From Streptococcus sp. SPS1 (GTDB lineage: Bacteria > Bacillota > Bacilli > Lactobacillales > Streptococcaceae): DNA of 64,000 nucleotides. The notes beneath the pieces were generated by a model that ran no database searches, was not told the DNA's origin, and saw nothing but the letters and a program-made list of their open reading frames with translations. Of this stretch, positions 39,686 to 48,914 are shown piece by piece. How positions within the stretch are numbered: position 1 is the first letter of the stretch; each line of letters starts with the position of its first letter. The DNA lies in contig NZ_JAQFJG010000005.1 of the NCBI RefSeq assembly GCF_030439915.1, forward strand, positions 61,015 to 125,014, given 5' to 3'. The position numbers were made by a program, and so were the translations under genes.

Positions 39686-40705
39686 ATGAAAGCTGTTGTT
39701 GTAAATCCAGAAAGCACTGGTGTTGCTGTTGAAGAAAAAGTACTCCGTCCACTTGAAACTGGGGAAGCACTTGTAGAAATTGAATACTGTGGTGTTTGCC
39801 ACACTGACCTCCACGTTGCCCATGGCGACTTCGGTCAGGTACCAGGACGTGTCCTAGGTCACGAAGGTGTTGGTATCGTTAAAGAAATTGCCCCAGATGT
39901 AAAAAGCCTTAAAGTCGGCGACCGCGTCAGCGTTGCTTGGTTCTTTGAAGGATGTGGCACTTGCGAATACTGTACTACTGGCCGTGAAACTCTTTGCCGT
40001 ACAGTGAAAAATGCTGGCTACTCGGTAGATGGTGGTATGGCTGAACAATGTATCGTAACTGCAGACTATGCTGTCAAAGTTCCTGACGGACTTGATCCAG
40101 CCCAAGCCTCTTCTATCACATGTGCTGGTGTAACAACCTATAAAGCTATAAAAGAAGCAAAAGTTGAACCAGGCCAATGGGTTGTTCTTTACGGTGCTGG
40201 TGGGCTTGGTAACCTAGCTGTTCAATACGCTAAAAAAGTATTCAATGCTCATGTCATCGCAGTTGATATCAACAACGACAAACTTGCCCTTGCAAAAGAA
40301 GTCGGTGCTGATGTCGTTATTAACGGCCTAGAAGTTGATGATGTACCAGGACTCATCAGAGAAAAAACTGATGGAGGAGCTCATTCAGCTGTCGTAACTG
40401 CTGTATCTAAAGTTGCCTTCAACCAGGCTGTTGACTCCGTTCGTGCTGGTGGTCGCGTTGTCGCTGTCGGCCTTCCTTCTGAAATGATGGAACTCAGCAT
40501 CGTGAAAACCGTTCTAGATGGAATCCAAGTCATCGGTTCTCTTGTAGGAACTCGTAAAGACTTGGAAGAAGCCTTCCAATTCGGTGCAGAAGGTTTAGTA
40601 GTTCCAGTTGTTCAAAAACGTCCAATAGAAGATGCCGTAGCCATTTTCGACGAAATGGAAAAAGGTCAAATCCAAGGACGTATGGTACTCGACTTCACCC
40701 ACTAA
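39686..40705 (+). CDS. adhP: Zinc-dependent alcohol dehydrogenase
   Basis: This 339-aa medium-chain dehydrogenase has the catalytic-zinc motif [14 protein letters not shown] (~36-49) with GHEGVG (~59), four structural-zinc cysteines in [15 protein letters not shown] (~93-107) and an NAD loop GAGGLG (~170). It reduces acetaldehyde to ethanol, regenerating NAD+. GGAGG lies 8 nt before the ATG. A Rex-like operator upstream suggests redox control. Confidence 0.95.
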   Translation: MKAVVVNPESTGVAVEEKVLRPLETGEALVEIEYCGVCHTDLHVAHGDFGQVPGRVLGHEGVGIVKEIAPDVKSLKVGDRVSVAWFFEGCGTCEYCTTGRETLCRTVKNAGYSVDGGMAEQCIVTADYAVKVPDGLDPAQASSITCAGVTTYKAIKEAKVEPGQWVVLYGAGGLGNLAVQYAKKVFNAHVIAVDINNDKLALAKEVGADVVINGLEVDDVPGLIREKTDGGAHSAVVTAVSKVAFNQAVDSVRAGGRVVAVGLPSEMMELSIVKTVLDGIQVIGSLVGTRKDLEEAFQFGAEGLVVPVVQKRPIEDAVAIFDEMEKGQIQGRMVLDFTH

Positions 40706-40723
40706 TCTAATAGAAACCTATTT

Positions 40724-40753
40724 TAAAAGTTGGAATGCGCTTCCAACTTTTTT
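40724..40753 (+). terminator. adhP terminator
   Basis: AAAGTTGGAA pairs with TTCCAACTTT (40726-40750), followed by TTT. Confidence 0.85.
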
Positions 40754-40764
40754 ATATTATGTGA

Positions 40765-41512
40765 CTATTAGTCCGTCTCGCTCCGTTAGGTGCGAGACAA
40801 AAAAACCACCCGCTATGCGGGTGCGCGTCGAAGGTTATACCCAAAAAACTCCAAACGCGATACAATAAAGGTATTCAAACCAATTGTAAAGCGAAAGGAG
40901 AAAAATATGGCACAAAAAGCTCATAGTTTATCGCACACAAAGTGGCACTGTTCTATCACATTGTGTTCACCCCTAATTATAGACGAAAAGTCATCTATAA
41001 TCAATATCGAAGTAGTTTAGGCGAAATATTTCATCGCTTGTGTAGTTATAAAGGAGTTGAAATTATCGAGGGTCACTTAATGCCAGGCCATGTACACATA
41101 TTAGTAAGTATTCCACCAAAGATAAGTGTCTCGAGTTTCATGGGTTATTTAAAAGGCAAAAGTGCACTCATGATGTTTGACAAACACGCCAATCTCAAGT
41201 ACAAGTTTGGAAATCGGCATTTCTGGGCAGAAGGTTATTATGTAAGTACAGTAGGGCTTAATGAAGCCACAATTAAGAAATATATCCAAGAACAGGAAAA
41301 GCATGATATAGCACTAGATAAATTGAGTGTAAAAGAATATGAGGATCCCTTTAGGGATAGTGGTAAGTAATACTAAAGCCTCTTTGAGAGGCAAGTGACG
41401 AGTCAAGAGCAATGAGGCTTGAACAAAGTGAAAGCCAGCGTCTTTAGGCGCTGGCTGGTAATTTGGGCTTATAGCCCTGGTTCAAACCACCCGTTAGACG
41501 GGTGGTCATGAT
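40765..41512 (+). mobile_element. IS200/IS605-family element
   Basis: A Y1-transposase relic is flanked by subterminal hairpins: GTCTCGC/GCGAGAC (40775-40798) and CACCCGC/GCGGGTG (40807-40823) on the left, and CCACCCGT/ACGGGTGG (41487-41506) on the right. No terminal inverted repeats are present, as expected for this family. It lies between the adhP terminator and the manL promoter. Ends are approximate. Confidence 0.75.
40906..41370 (+). pseudogene. IS200/IS605 TnpA (Y1 transposase), frameshifted
   Basis: The N-terminus MAQKAHSLSHTKW is in one frame and the rest (YHIVFTPNYRRKVI onward) in another. A one-base loss near 40952 joins them. The HUH motif HVH (in GHLMPGHVHILVS) and the catalytic Tyr region (EGYYVSTVG) are intact. 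A shortened product from an internal GTG near 40942 would lack the first β-strand, so activity is doubtful. Confidence 0.8.
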
Positions 41513-41605
41513 TAAATTTTTAAATAAGAATTCAAGATTACTTCCCAAAAACTCAATATATCAACATCTGCAAATAAAAGCTTTTTAATTTTTTATTATA
41601 AATAG

Positions 41606-41634
41606 TTGATTTTTAGATGAAAACGGTTTATACT
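41606..41634 (+). promoter_or_regulatory. manLMN promoter with cre site
   Basis: TTGATT (41606-41611), 17 nt, TATACT (41629-41634). ATGAAAACGGTTTATA (41617-41632), a CcpA operator-like word, covers the spacer and -10. CcpA binding here would block the promoter. Confidence 0.65.
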
Positions 41635-41642
41635 TAAAAAGT

Positions 41643-41659
41643 CTTAAAGTTTTCTTAAA
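41643..41659 (-). promoter_or_regulatory. CiaR-type direct repeat downstream of the manL start site
   Basis: CTTAAA-GTTTT-CTTAAA is the exact reverse of TTTAAG-N5-TTTAAG, the CiaR binding pattern. Its position just past the predicted transcription start fits repression of manLMN by CiaRH, which is reported for pneumococcus. Confidence 0.65.
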
Positions 41660-41693
41660 CGAAAACTAAAACAAAAAAGGAGGAATGACAATA

Positions 41694-42683
41694 ATGAGTA
41701 TCGGAATCATTATTGCGAGCCACGGCGAATTTGCTGCGGGTATTCATCAGTCAGGATCTATGATCTTTGGTGAACAAGAAAAGGTTCAAGTTGTAACCTT
41801 TATGCCAAATGAAGGCCCTGATGATCTATACGCTAAGTTTAATAACGCTGTTGCTGCATTTGACGCAGAAGATGAGGTTCTAGTTTTGGCTGACCTTTGG
41901 AGTGGATCTCCATTTAACCAAGCTAGTCGCGTGATGGGAGAAAATCCTGAGCGTAAGTTTGCCATCATCACAGGACTTAATTTACCGATGTTGATTCAAG
42001 CCTATACAGAGCGCCTCATGGACGCTGCTGCAGGTGTAGAAAAAGTCGCTGCGAATATCATCAAAGAAGCCAAAGATGGCATCAAAGCTCTTCCAGAAGA
42101 GCTCAACCCAGTTGAGGAAGTAGCAAGCGCTGCAGCAGCTCCAGTTGCCCAAGCTGCTATTCCAGAAGGAACTGTCATCGGAGACGGTAAACTCAAAATC
42201 AACCTTGCACGTCTAGACACTCGTTTACTTCACGGTCAGGTTGCAACTGCTTGGACTCCAGATTCAAAAGCAGACCGTATTATCGTTGCTTCAGATAACG
42301 TTGCCAACGACGATCTTCGTAAAGAATTGATTAAACAAGCAGCTCCAAATAATGTCAGAGCCAATGTGGTTCCAATTCAAAAATTGATCGAGGTTTCAAA
42401 AGACCCACGCTTTGGAGAAACACATGCCCTTATCTTGTTTGAAACACCTCAAGATGCCCTTCGTGCAATTGAAGGTGGCGTGCCAATCAAGACCCTTAAC
42501 GTAGGATCAATGGCTCACTCAACAGGTAAAACAATGGTCAACAACGTTTTGTCTATGGACAAAGATGACGTTGCTACATTTGAAAAAATGCGTGACCTCG
42601 GTGTTGAATTTGACGTCCGTAAAGTACCAAACGACACTAAAAAAGATTTGTTTGACTTGATTAGCAAAGCCAACGTTCAATAA
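41694..42683 (+). CDS. manL: Mannose PTS EIIAB subunit ManL
   Basis: This 329-aa fusion of the IIA (residues 1-~140; phospho-His in IIASHGEFA) and IIB domains (~165-329; phospho-His in [14 protein letters not shown]) is joined by an Ala/Pro-rich linker. It passes phosphate from HPr to incoming mannose, glucose or glucosamine. Two ATGs follow GGAGG; the second, at 41694, has proper spacing and gives the usual family length. Confidence 0.95.
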
Positions 42684-42757
42684 CAAATATCAAACTATAG
42701 AAGAATTCTAAGAAAATTTTTCACTTTATTATCATTAAATAGAAAAGGAATAAAACC

Positions 42758-43570
42758 ATGTCAGATATTTCAATTATTTCTGCTGTCTTGGTTGTAGTTG
42801 TTGCCTTCCTTGCAGGTCTTGAAGGTATCCTCGACCAATTCCAATTCCATCAACCAATCGTCGCATGTACCCTTATCGGACTTGCAACTGGTAACCTCGA
42901 AGCAGGGGTTATGCTTGGTGGATCACTTCAAATGATCGCCCTTGGTTGGGCAAACATCGGAGCTGCCGTAGCTCCTGACGCTGCTCTTGCATCTGTTGCC
43001 GCAGCCATCATCTTGATCAAAGGTGGTAACTTTACTACTGAAGGTATCGCCGTTGCAACAGCAACAGCTATTCCACTTGCCGTAGCTGGACTTTTCTTGA
43101 CAATGATTGTTCGTACAATCTCAGTTGGTTTGGTTCACACTGCAGATGCTGCTGCTAAAGAAGGAAATATTGCGGCTGTTGAACGTGCTCACTTTATCGC
43201 ACTTCTTCTTCAAGGTCTTCGTATTGCTATCCCTGCAGCCTTCCTTATCGCTATCCCAGCTTCTGCCGTTCAAGATGCTCTTAAATTGATGCCAGACTGG
43301 TTGAACGGTGGTATGGCTGTCGGTGGTGCTATGGTCGTTGCCGTTGGTTACGCTATGGTTATCAACATGATGGCAACTCGTGAAGTATGGCCATTCTTCG
43401 CAATCGGTTTTGCTTTTGCTGCCATTTCTCAATTGACTTTGATTGCCCTTGGTGTAGTCGGTGTTGCCCTTGCCTTCATCTACCTTAACCTTTCAAAACA
43501 AGGTGGTAACGGTGGCGGCGGAGCTGCGACTTCTAACGACCCAATCGGTGATATCCTAGAAGACTACTAG
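42758..43570 (+). CDS. manM: Mannose PTS membrane subunit EIIC ManM
   Basis: This 270-aa polytopic protein of the mannose-type IIC family (ISIISAVLVVVVAFLAGLEGI at the N-terminus; GVMLGGSLQMIALGW near 50). It forms the sugar channel with ManN and is also the receptor for class IIa bacteriocins in relatives. It lies in the manLMN operon, 14 nt before manN. Confidence 0.95.
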   Translation: MSDISIISAVLVVVVAFLAGLEGILDQFQFHQPIVACTLIGLATGNLEAGVMLGGSLQMIALGWANIGAAVAPDAALASVAAAIILIKGGNFTTEGIAVATATAIPLAVAGLFLTMIVRTISVGLVHTADAAAKEGNIAAVERAHFIALLLQGLRIAIPAAFLIAIPASAVQDALKLMPDWLNGGMAVGGAMVVAVGYAMVINMMATREVWPFFAIGFAFAAISQLTLIALGVVGVALAFIYLNLSKQGGNGGGGAATSNDPIGDILEDY

Positions 43571-43584
43571 AAAGGGGAACAATC

Positions 43585-44496
43585 ATGACTGAAAAACTTC
43601 AATTATCAAAATCAGATCGTAAAAAAGTTTGGTGGCGTTCACAATTCCTTCAAGGTTCTTGGAACTACGAGCGTATGCAAAACTTGGGTTGGGCTTACTC
43701 ATTGATCCCAGCTATCAAAAAATTGTACACTACTAAAGAAGACCAAGCTGCTGCTCTTGAGCGTCACCTTGAGTTCTTCAACACACACCCATACGTTGCT
43801 GCTCCAATCATGGGGGTTACTCTTGCACTTGAAGAAGAACGTGCGAACGGTGTTGAAATTGATGACGCTGCTATCCAAGGGGTTAAAATCGGTATGATGG
43901 GACCTCTTGCTGGTATAGGTGACCCAGTATTCTGGTTTACAGTTCGTCCTATCCTTGGAGCTCTTGGTGCATCCCTTGCTGCATCTGGTAACTTGGTTGG
44001 TCCACTTCTCTTCTTCTTCGGATGGAATGCGATCCGTATGGCCTTCCTATGGTACACACAAGAGTTTGGTTACAAGGCTGGTTCTGAAATCACTAAAGAC
44101 ATGTCTGGTGGTATCTTGAAAGACATCACTAAAGGTGCTTCTATCCTTGGTATGTTCATTCTTGCCGTTCTTGTACAACGTTGGGTATCGATTAACTTTA
44201 CTGTTAACCTTCCAGGTAAACAACTGGCTGAAGGTGCCTACATCAACTTCCCAGAAGGTCCTGTATCAGGTGCTGAATTGAAAGGTATCCTTGGTCAAGC
44301 ACTTGGTGGATTGAGCCTAGATAAGATTCAACCACAAACCCTTCAAGGTCAGTTGAACTCATTGATTCCAGGATTGATGGGACTTCTCCTTACTTTCCTT
44401 TGCATGTGGTTGCTTAAGAAAAAAGTATCACCAATCTCAATCATCCTTGCACTCTTTGCAGTAGGTATCGCAGCTCGTTTCTTCGGTATCATGTAA
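43585..44496 (+). CDS. manN: Mannose PTS membrane subunit EIID ManN
   Basis: This 303-aa IID subunit has an N-terminal WWRSQFLQGSWNYERMQNLG signature, GVKIGMMGPLAGIGDPVFW near 95, and a C-terminal membrane anchor. It partners ManM. The operon ends in a strong terminator 12 nt on. Confidence 0.95.
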   Translation: MTEKLQLSKSDRKKVWWRSQFLQGSWNYERMQNLGWAYSLIPAIKKLYTTKEDQAAALERHLEFFNTHPYVAAPIMGVTLALEEERANGVEIDDAAIQGVKIGMMGPLAGIGDPVFWFTVRPILGALGASLAASGNLVGPLLFFFGWNAIRMAFLWYTQEFGYKAGSEITKDMSGGILKDITKGASILGMFILAVLVQRWVSINFTVNLPGKQLAEGAYINFPEGPVSGAELKGILGQALGGLSLDKIQPQTLQGQLNSLIPGLMGLLLTFLCMWLLKKKVSPISIILALFAVGIAARFFGIM

Positions 44497-44507
44497 TCAA
44501 GAAACTC

Positions 44508-44543
44508 AAAAGGAACCAGGTTCTAAACCTGATTCCTTTTTTC
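44508..44543 (+). terminator. manLMN terminator
   Basis: AAAGGAACCAGGTT (from 44508) pairs with AACCTGATTCCTTT, followed by TTTTTT. Confidence 0.88.
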
Positions 44544-44552
44544 TATGCTTTT

Positions 44553-44702
44553 ATACTCAATGAAAATCAAAGAGTAAACTAGAAAGCTAGCCGCAGGTTG
44601 CTCAAAGCACTGCTTTGAGGTTGCAGATAGAACTGACGAAGTCAGTAACATATATACGGCAAGGCAAAGCTGATGTGGTTTGAAGAGATTTTCTAAGAGT
44701 AT
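44553..44702 (-). repeat. BOX element (A-B-C) between manN and pepC
   Basis: Full BOX with a boxB containing CTGACGAAGTCAG. The pepC TAA stop overlaps the boxA end. Confidence 0.92.
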
Positions 44703-46036
44703 TATTCAGCCAAGGCTCCCATTGGATCCCATGGTGCAAGTACGATTGGTTCTGCTCCATAGGCAGCTTGTTCTTCTGCTGTCAGCAATTCCTTACGAAC
44801 AACGATTTGGTATGTGTATTCGTCCATCCAAGCGTCTGAGGCAACAAAGTAACCATCTGCACCAACCTTGTCTCCCCATGAGTTTTCAACCTTCCACTTG
44901 GTTGACTTGCCATTTTCATCCAAGTCAACACCTGTCAAGACCATAGCGTGGGTCATTAAGCTTTCGCTATAGTCCAAACGTCCAGCCTTGTCTTGAGTGA
45001 GTTTAATATCCATGCTTGATTCAAAGTCATAAACATCTGTCGCAAGGATTCCAGCTTTGCGGTTGCTGAGCTGACCAACATCAGAACCAAACCAAACAGT
45101 CTCACCTGCTTGCATTTGGGCAATCGCTAATTCTTTCAAGCGCTCCATCGGCACGTTGATGTAGCGAACTGCACGGCTACCAACCACATTTCCCAACATC
45201 TCAACTGTGTAAGATTTACCGTATGGTTTATCAGCAGTTGGAGCATTGATAACAGAAACGTAATCTTCTAGTGGAAGATTGACATATTTCTTGTAAAATT
45301 CTTGTGGAGTAATGCTCTTTTCACTTTGGTAGTTGTTATCCTTATCACGATAAGCAAAGTCAAATTTACGTGGTGGAAGACCTAGTGACATAGCAAGGAA
45401 ATTAAAGATTTCTTGCAAGAGGTCTTCTTTCTTAGCTTGAACAGTCGCTTGGTCTGCGCCAGAAGCGAGCAAGTCACGCAAGATTTGAGCATCTTGACGA
45501 AGCAATTTGTTGAGAATGGCATTTAGCTCACGACTGCTACTAGATGAAACAGATTCAGGATAAACTGACTTAGGCACGACACCGTATTTCTCAAAGAGGG
45601 AAACGACCATATCCCACTGACCACCGTCTTGTTGAGGTGTTTGGAGTAAGAAGCTAACCTTACGGCTCGTCAATTCTTGGTCTGCAGTCGTAATGACTTG
45701 CTCCAAGAACCAGTTTGATTTCTCATACTTATCCCAGAAGAAGGTGTGGGCCTGTGACAACTCGAAATTTTCCAATTTGTATTGTGAAATGAGTTTGTGG
45801 CGGAAGGTGTTAAGAGCTGCAAACATCCAGCAACGACCAGACGCTTTCTGGTTAGTTACCTTGTCCTTAGTCAAATCCAATGAGAAAACAGGTGTGTTAT
45901 CTACATGGCTTTGGCGACGTTCTAGAGCTGCAAAAATTCCATTGTGGCTAGCAGCATTTTCAATCGCTTGGTATTTTACATTTGCTTCATAGTTGGCAAA
46001 TAGTTTATCAGTAAATGATTCTTGAATCGCGTTCAT
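44702..46036 (-). CDS. pepC: Aminopeptidase C (bleomycin-hydrolase family)
   Basis: This 444-aa papain-fold cysteine peptidase (C1B) removes N-terminal residues from peptides inside the cell. The catalytic Cys lies in QKASGRCWMFAALN (~68), His in LMTHAMVLTGVDL (~363) and Asn in KVENSWGDKVG (~386). There is no signal peptide. Its stop abuts the BOX element. Confidence 0.95.
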   Translation of the reverse strand: MNAIQESFTDKLFANYEANVKYQAIENAASHNGIFAALERRQSHVDNTPVFSLDLTKDKVTNQKASGRCWMFAALNTFRHKLISQYKLENFELSQAHTFFWDKYEKSNWFLEQVITTADQELTSRKVSFLLQTPQQDGGQWDMVVSLFEKYGVVPKSVYPESVSSSSSRELNAILNKLLRQDAQILRDLLASGADQATVQAKKEDLLQEIFNFLAMSLGLPPRKFDFAYRDKDNNYQSEKSITPQEFYKKYVNLPLEDYVSVINAPTADKPYGKSYTVEMLGNVVGSRAVRYINVPMERLKELAIAQMQAGETVWFGSDVGQLSNRKAGILATDVYDFESSMDIKLTQDKAGRLDYSESLMTHAMVLTGVDLDENGKSTKWKVENSWGDKVGADGYFVASDAWMDEYTYQIVVRKELLTAEEQAAYGAEPIVLAPWDPMGALAE

Positions 46037-46101
46037 AGATTCCTCCTTTTATTCTACAGTCTATTATAACGCTTTTTAGAAAGGAAGCAACTGAAAAACA
46101 T

Positions 46102-46132
46102 AAAAGGAGAGGACATTGTCCCTCACCTTTTT
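46102..46132. terminator. Terminator between rsuA and pepC
   Basis: AAAAGGAGAGGACA and TGTCCCTCACCTTTTT form a bulged hairpin with U-runs on both strands. On the minus strand it closes the rsuA transcript after a BOX. Confidence 0.65.
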
Positions 46133-46139
46133 CAAATTT

Positions 46140-46290
46140 ATACTCTTCGAAAATCTCTTCAAACCACGTCAACGTCGCCTTGCCGTAGGTATGGTTACTG
46201 ACTTCGTCAGTTCTATCCACAACCTCAAAACAGTGTTTTGAGCAGCCTGCGGCTAGTTTCCTAGTTTGCTCTTTGATTTTCATTGAGTAT
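46140..46290 (+). repeat. BOX element (A-B-C)
   Basis: Full-length BOX with boxB CTGACTTCGTCAG and inner CTCAAAACAGTGTTTTGAG. It lies 8 nt past the rsuA stop. Confidence 0.92.
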
Positions 46291-46299
46291 TAAACTAAA

Positions 46300-47022
46300 T
46301 TAAATAATATTAGCGCGGAGAATTTCTAATTCTTCCTTGGTCAAGCGACGCCATTCCCCTCGCTGCAAGTTCTCATCCAATACTAAAGTTCCCATAGTCA
46401 AACGTTGCAAGTCTACTACTTCCTTGCCACAGTAGCCCACCATACGCTTGACCTGATGAAACTTCCCTTCTGCAATGGTCACACGAATTTGACTTTGATT
46501 TTTTTCTGGATCTATGGACACGAGCTCCAGTTTAGCAGGCTGACAAGTAAAATCTTTGAGAGGAACTCCCTTGGCAAATGTCTCCACATCTTCTTGGGTC
46601 ATAATTCCCTTGACCTGAGCCAGATAGGTCTTTTCCACATGACGCTTTGGCGAAAGAAGAGCATGGGCAAGCTGGCCATCATTGGTCAAGAGTAGAAGAC
46701 CATGTGTATCAATATCCAAGCGTCCTACTGGGAAAACTTCCTTGCTCTGAGCAATATCATCCAGCAAGTCCAGAACGGTTCTGTGCTTGGGATCCTCAGT
46801 CGCTGAGATAACTCCTTTGGGCTTGTTCATCATGTAGTAGACAAACTCTTCATACTCCAACACTTGCCCATCAAAGCGAATCTCATCTCTTTCTTCATCA
46901 ATCTGCAATTTAGCTGACTTTTCTTTTTTACCATTTACCGTCACGCGCCCAGCCTTGAGCAAGTTTTTGACCTCAGTCCGGCTCCCCACAGCGCAGGCAA
47001 CTAAAAATTTATCTAATCTCAT
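46300..47022 (-). CDS. rsuA: 16S rRNA pseudouridine synthase RsuA-type
   Basis: This 240-aa protein has an N-terminal S4 RNA-binding domain (MRLDKFLVACAVGSRTEVKNLL) and a catalytic domain with the Asp motif GRLDIDTHGLLLLTNDG (~98-114). Family members isomerise U516 of 16S rRNA; the related RluB/E/F group acts on other sites, so the target base is inferred. Confidence 0.9.
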   Translation of the reverse strand: MRLDKFLVACAVGSRTEVKNLLKAGRVTVNGKKEKSAKLQIDEERDEIRFDGQVLEYEEFVYYMMNKPKGVISATEDPKHRTVLDLLDDIAQSKEVFPVGRLDIDTHGLLLLTNDGQLAHALLSPKRHVEKTYLAQVKGIMTQEDVETFAKGVPLKDFTCQPAKLELVSIDPEKNQSQIRVTIAEGKFHQVKRMVGYCGKEVVDLQRLTMGTLVLDENLQRGEWRRLTKEELEILRANII

Positions 47023-47042
47023 AGAACTATTATATCATACTC

Positions 47043-47076
47043 AAAAGGAGGCTGGTACAATGACCAACCTCCTTTT
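47043..47076 (-). terminator. Terminator upstream of rsuA, closing the pepS-glsB unit
   Basis: AAAAGGAGGCTGGT (47043-47056) pairs with ACCAACCTCCTTTT (47063-47076), with U-rich ends. Confidence 0.8.
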
Positions 47077-47082
47077 CGTTTC

Positions 47083-47232
47083 ATACTCTTCAAAAATCTC
47101 TTCAAACCGCGTCAACGTCGTCTTGCCGTATGTATGTTACTGACTTCGTCAGTTCTATCTACAACCGCAAAGCAGTGCTTTGAGCAGCCTGCGGCTAGTT
47201 TCCTAGTTTGCTCTTTGATTTTCATTGAGTAT
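47083..47232 (+). repeat. BOX element (A-B-C)
   Basis: Full BOX on the plus strand, boxB CTGACTTCGTCAG. It lies between the GlsB-like gene end and the terminator upstream of rsuA. Confidence 0.92.
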
Positions 47233-47245
47233 CAGATTTAAGAAA

Positions 47246-47476
47246 TTAACTTCCTCGTCTCCAGAAAATCGCTAAGACAATCATGGAACCTAGTACTGCC
47301 GGAATAATGGCAGTTCCTGCTATTATCGGCCCCCAAGTCCCAAAGAGCAAATGCCCTATAAAGGCACCAATCCAGCCTAGAAACATTTTTCCAAAACATC
47401 CCATTCGCTCTCCACGATTGGTCAGAGTACCTGCTAAAAATCCCACTAGGAGACCAACAAACATACTTCCTATCAT
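47246..47476 (-). CDS. GlsB/YeaQ/YmgE family membrane protein
   Basis: This 76-aa protein has three hydrophobic segments and glycine zippers (GLLVGFLAGTL; GWIGAFIGHLLFG; IIAGTAIIPAVLG). It is typical of the transglycosylase-associated/GlsB family linked to envelope stress; the mechanism is unknown. It begins 9 nt after pepS in the same direction and is probably co-transcribed. Confidence 0.85.
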   Translation of the reverse strand: MIGSMFVGLLVGFLAGTLTNRGERMGCFGKMFLGWIGAFIGHLLFGTWGPIIAGTAIIPAVLGSMIVLAIFWRRGS

Positions 47477-47485
47477 TTTGACTCC

Positions 47486-48727
47486 TTAATTTGCCCAATC
47501 TCCGTTACGGAAGAGTGGTACACGTGTCCCATCCTCACGGATACCATCGATATCCATTTGGTTAGAACCAATCATAAAGTCTACGTGAACATCTGAACGG
47601 TTAAGCCCCGCAGCTTCAAGCTCCTCTTCGCTCATCTCCGCTCCACCAACGACGCTAGTCGCATAGGCTGCACCAATAGCCAAGTGGTTTGATGCATTTT
47701 CATCGAAAAGGGTGTTAAAAAAGGTAATGCCTGACTGAGAAATTGGGCTTGGATCTGGCACCAAGGCACATTCACCCAAGGCACGCGCACCCGCATTTTC
47801 AAAGACAAGGTCTTTCATGACCTGATCACCCTTCTCAGCTGAAATATCCACGATTTGTCCATCCTTAAAAGTCACCTTAATGCCTTCAATGATATTTCCG
47901 TTGTAGCTAAGCGGTTTTGTAGAAGTGACATAACCATCTGCACGACGGAAGTCAGGTGCTGTGAAGACTTCCTCTGTCGGCATATTTGGCAAGAATCCTT
48001 CGCCCTGTGCATTGATAGCACCAGCTGATTCCCAAACGTGGTTCTTTGGCAAACCAAGTGTCAAATCTGTCCCTGGCGCTGTGTAGTGAAGGGCTGAAAA
48101 TTGCTCTTTATTAAGCATATCAGCCTTGCTCTTGAGGATAGCTGCATGCTCTTCCCAAGCCTTAACAGGATCTTCTTCGTAGACACGGCAAGTTTTGAAA
48201 ATTTGGTCCCAAAGGAGATCGACTGCTTCTTCGTCGCTCGCAGCATTTGGAAAGACTTTCTTAGCCCACTCAAGTCCAGCAGCAGCCGCTACAGTCCAGC
48301 TAACCTTGTTGGATTGCGTTGCGATGCGCATTGGCTTCATAGCAAGTCCCATAGCTTTAGCAGAGGCTGATAGCTTGTCAGCATCCACACCGTTCAAGGC
48401 ACCTGGATCAGATGAACGAACTCCAAGACGGCTAGCCTTGTTCTCCAAAAGATAGTTCATCTCAGCAATCTTGTATTCTGGCACATTGTCCAGACGCTCC
48501 ATCGGCGCATGGAGGAATTTCTCACGGTTAATCACATCATCTGTCCACTGAACAATAACCTCATGCGCACCCAAAGCATAAGCTTCTTTGACGATTAAGT
48601 GAGCCAACTCACGTTGCTCCACATCGATAGAGAGAGCCAAAGTGTGACCAGGTTGCACGTTGATTCCATTCGCAACCAACAATTTCGCATATTTTTCTAG
48701 ATTTTCTTTAAAATTTGGTAAAACCAT
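47486..48727 (-). CDS. pepS: Aminopeptidase PepS (M29 family)
   Basis: This 413-aa cytosolic metallo-aminopeptidase has the M29/AMPS fold with metal ligands in NIIEGIKVTF (Glu), ALGECALVPDPS (Glu) and the C-terminal HLAIGAAYATSV and DVHVDFMIGS (His, Asp). It trims peptides with aromatic or basic N-termini in relatives. A 50-aa gene lies 21 nt upstream. Confidence 0.94.
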   Translation of the reverse strand: MVLPNFKENLEKYAKLLVANGINVQPGHTLALSIDVEQRELAHLIVKEAYALGAHEVIVQWTDDVINREKFLHAPMERLDNVPEYKIAEMNYLLENKASRLGVRSSDPGALNGVDADKLSASAKAMGLAMKPMRIATQSNKVSWTVAAAAGLEWAKKVFPNAASDEEAVDLLWDQIFKTCRVYEEDPVKAWEEHAAILKSKADMLNKEQFSALHYTAPGTDLTLGLPKNHVWESAGAINAQGEGFLPNMPTEEVFTAPDFRRADGYVTSTKPLSYNGNIIEGIKVTFKDGQIVDISAEKGDQVMKDLVFENAGARALGECALVPDPSPISQSGITFFNTLFDENASNHLAIGAAYATSVVGGAEMSEEELEAAGLNRSDVHVDFMIGSNQMDIDGIREDGTRVPLFRNGDWAN

Positions 48728-48748
48728 TCTGTTTTCTCTTTTCTATTT

Positions 48749-48901
48749 TTATTTTTCTTTCAAAGCAGAGAATAATCCTGCTAAAGCAATGGCACCTGAC
48801 AAGAGTACTGTTGATAGAAGAATTGTACGATCAGCAAGTTCTAATTGATATTCAAATACCTTCTCAGCCGGCTTATCTTCCGCGAATATTCTTAGTTTCA
48901 T
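48749..48901 (-). CDS. 50-aa small membrane protein
   Basis: The product has a charged N-terminal half (MKLRIFAEDKPAEKVFEYQL) and one hydrophobic helix (ILLSTVLLSGAIALAGLF), ending LKEK. AAAGGA lies 6 nt before the ATG at 48901. It fits exactly between the Imm26-like gene (13 nt upstream) and pepS (21 nt downstream). I do not recognise a family. Spacing and ribosome site make it a real gene likely. Confidence 0.65.
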   Translation of the reverse strand: MKLRIFAEDKPAEKVFEYQLELADRTILLSTVLLSGAIALAGLFSALKEK

Positions 48902-48914
48902 GAAATGTCCTTTC

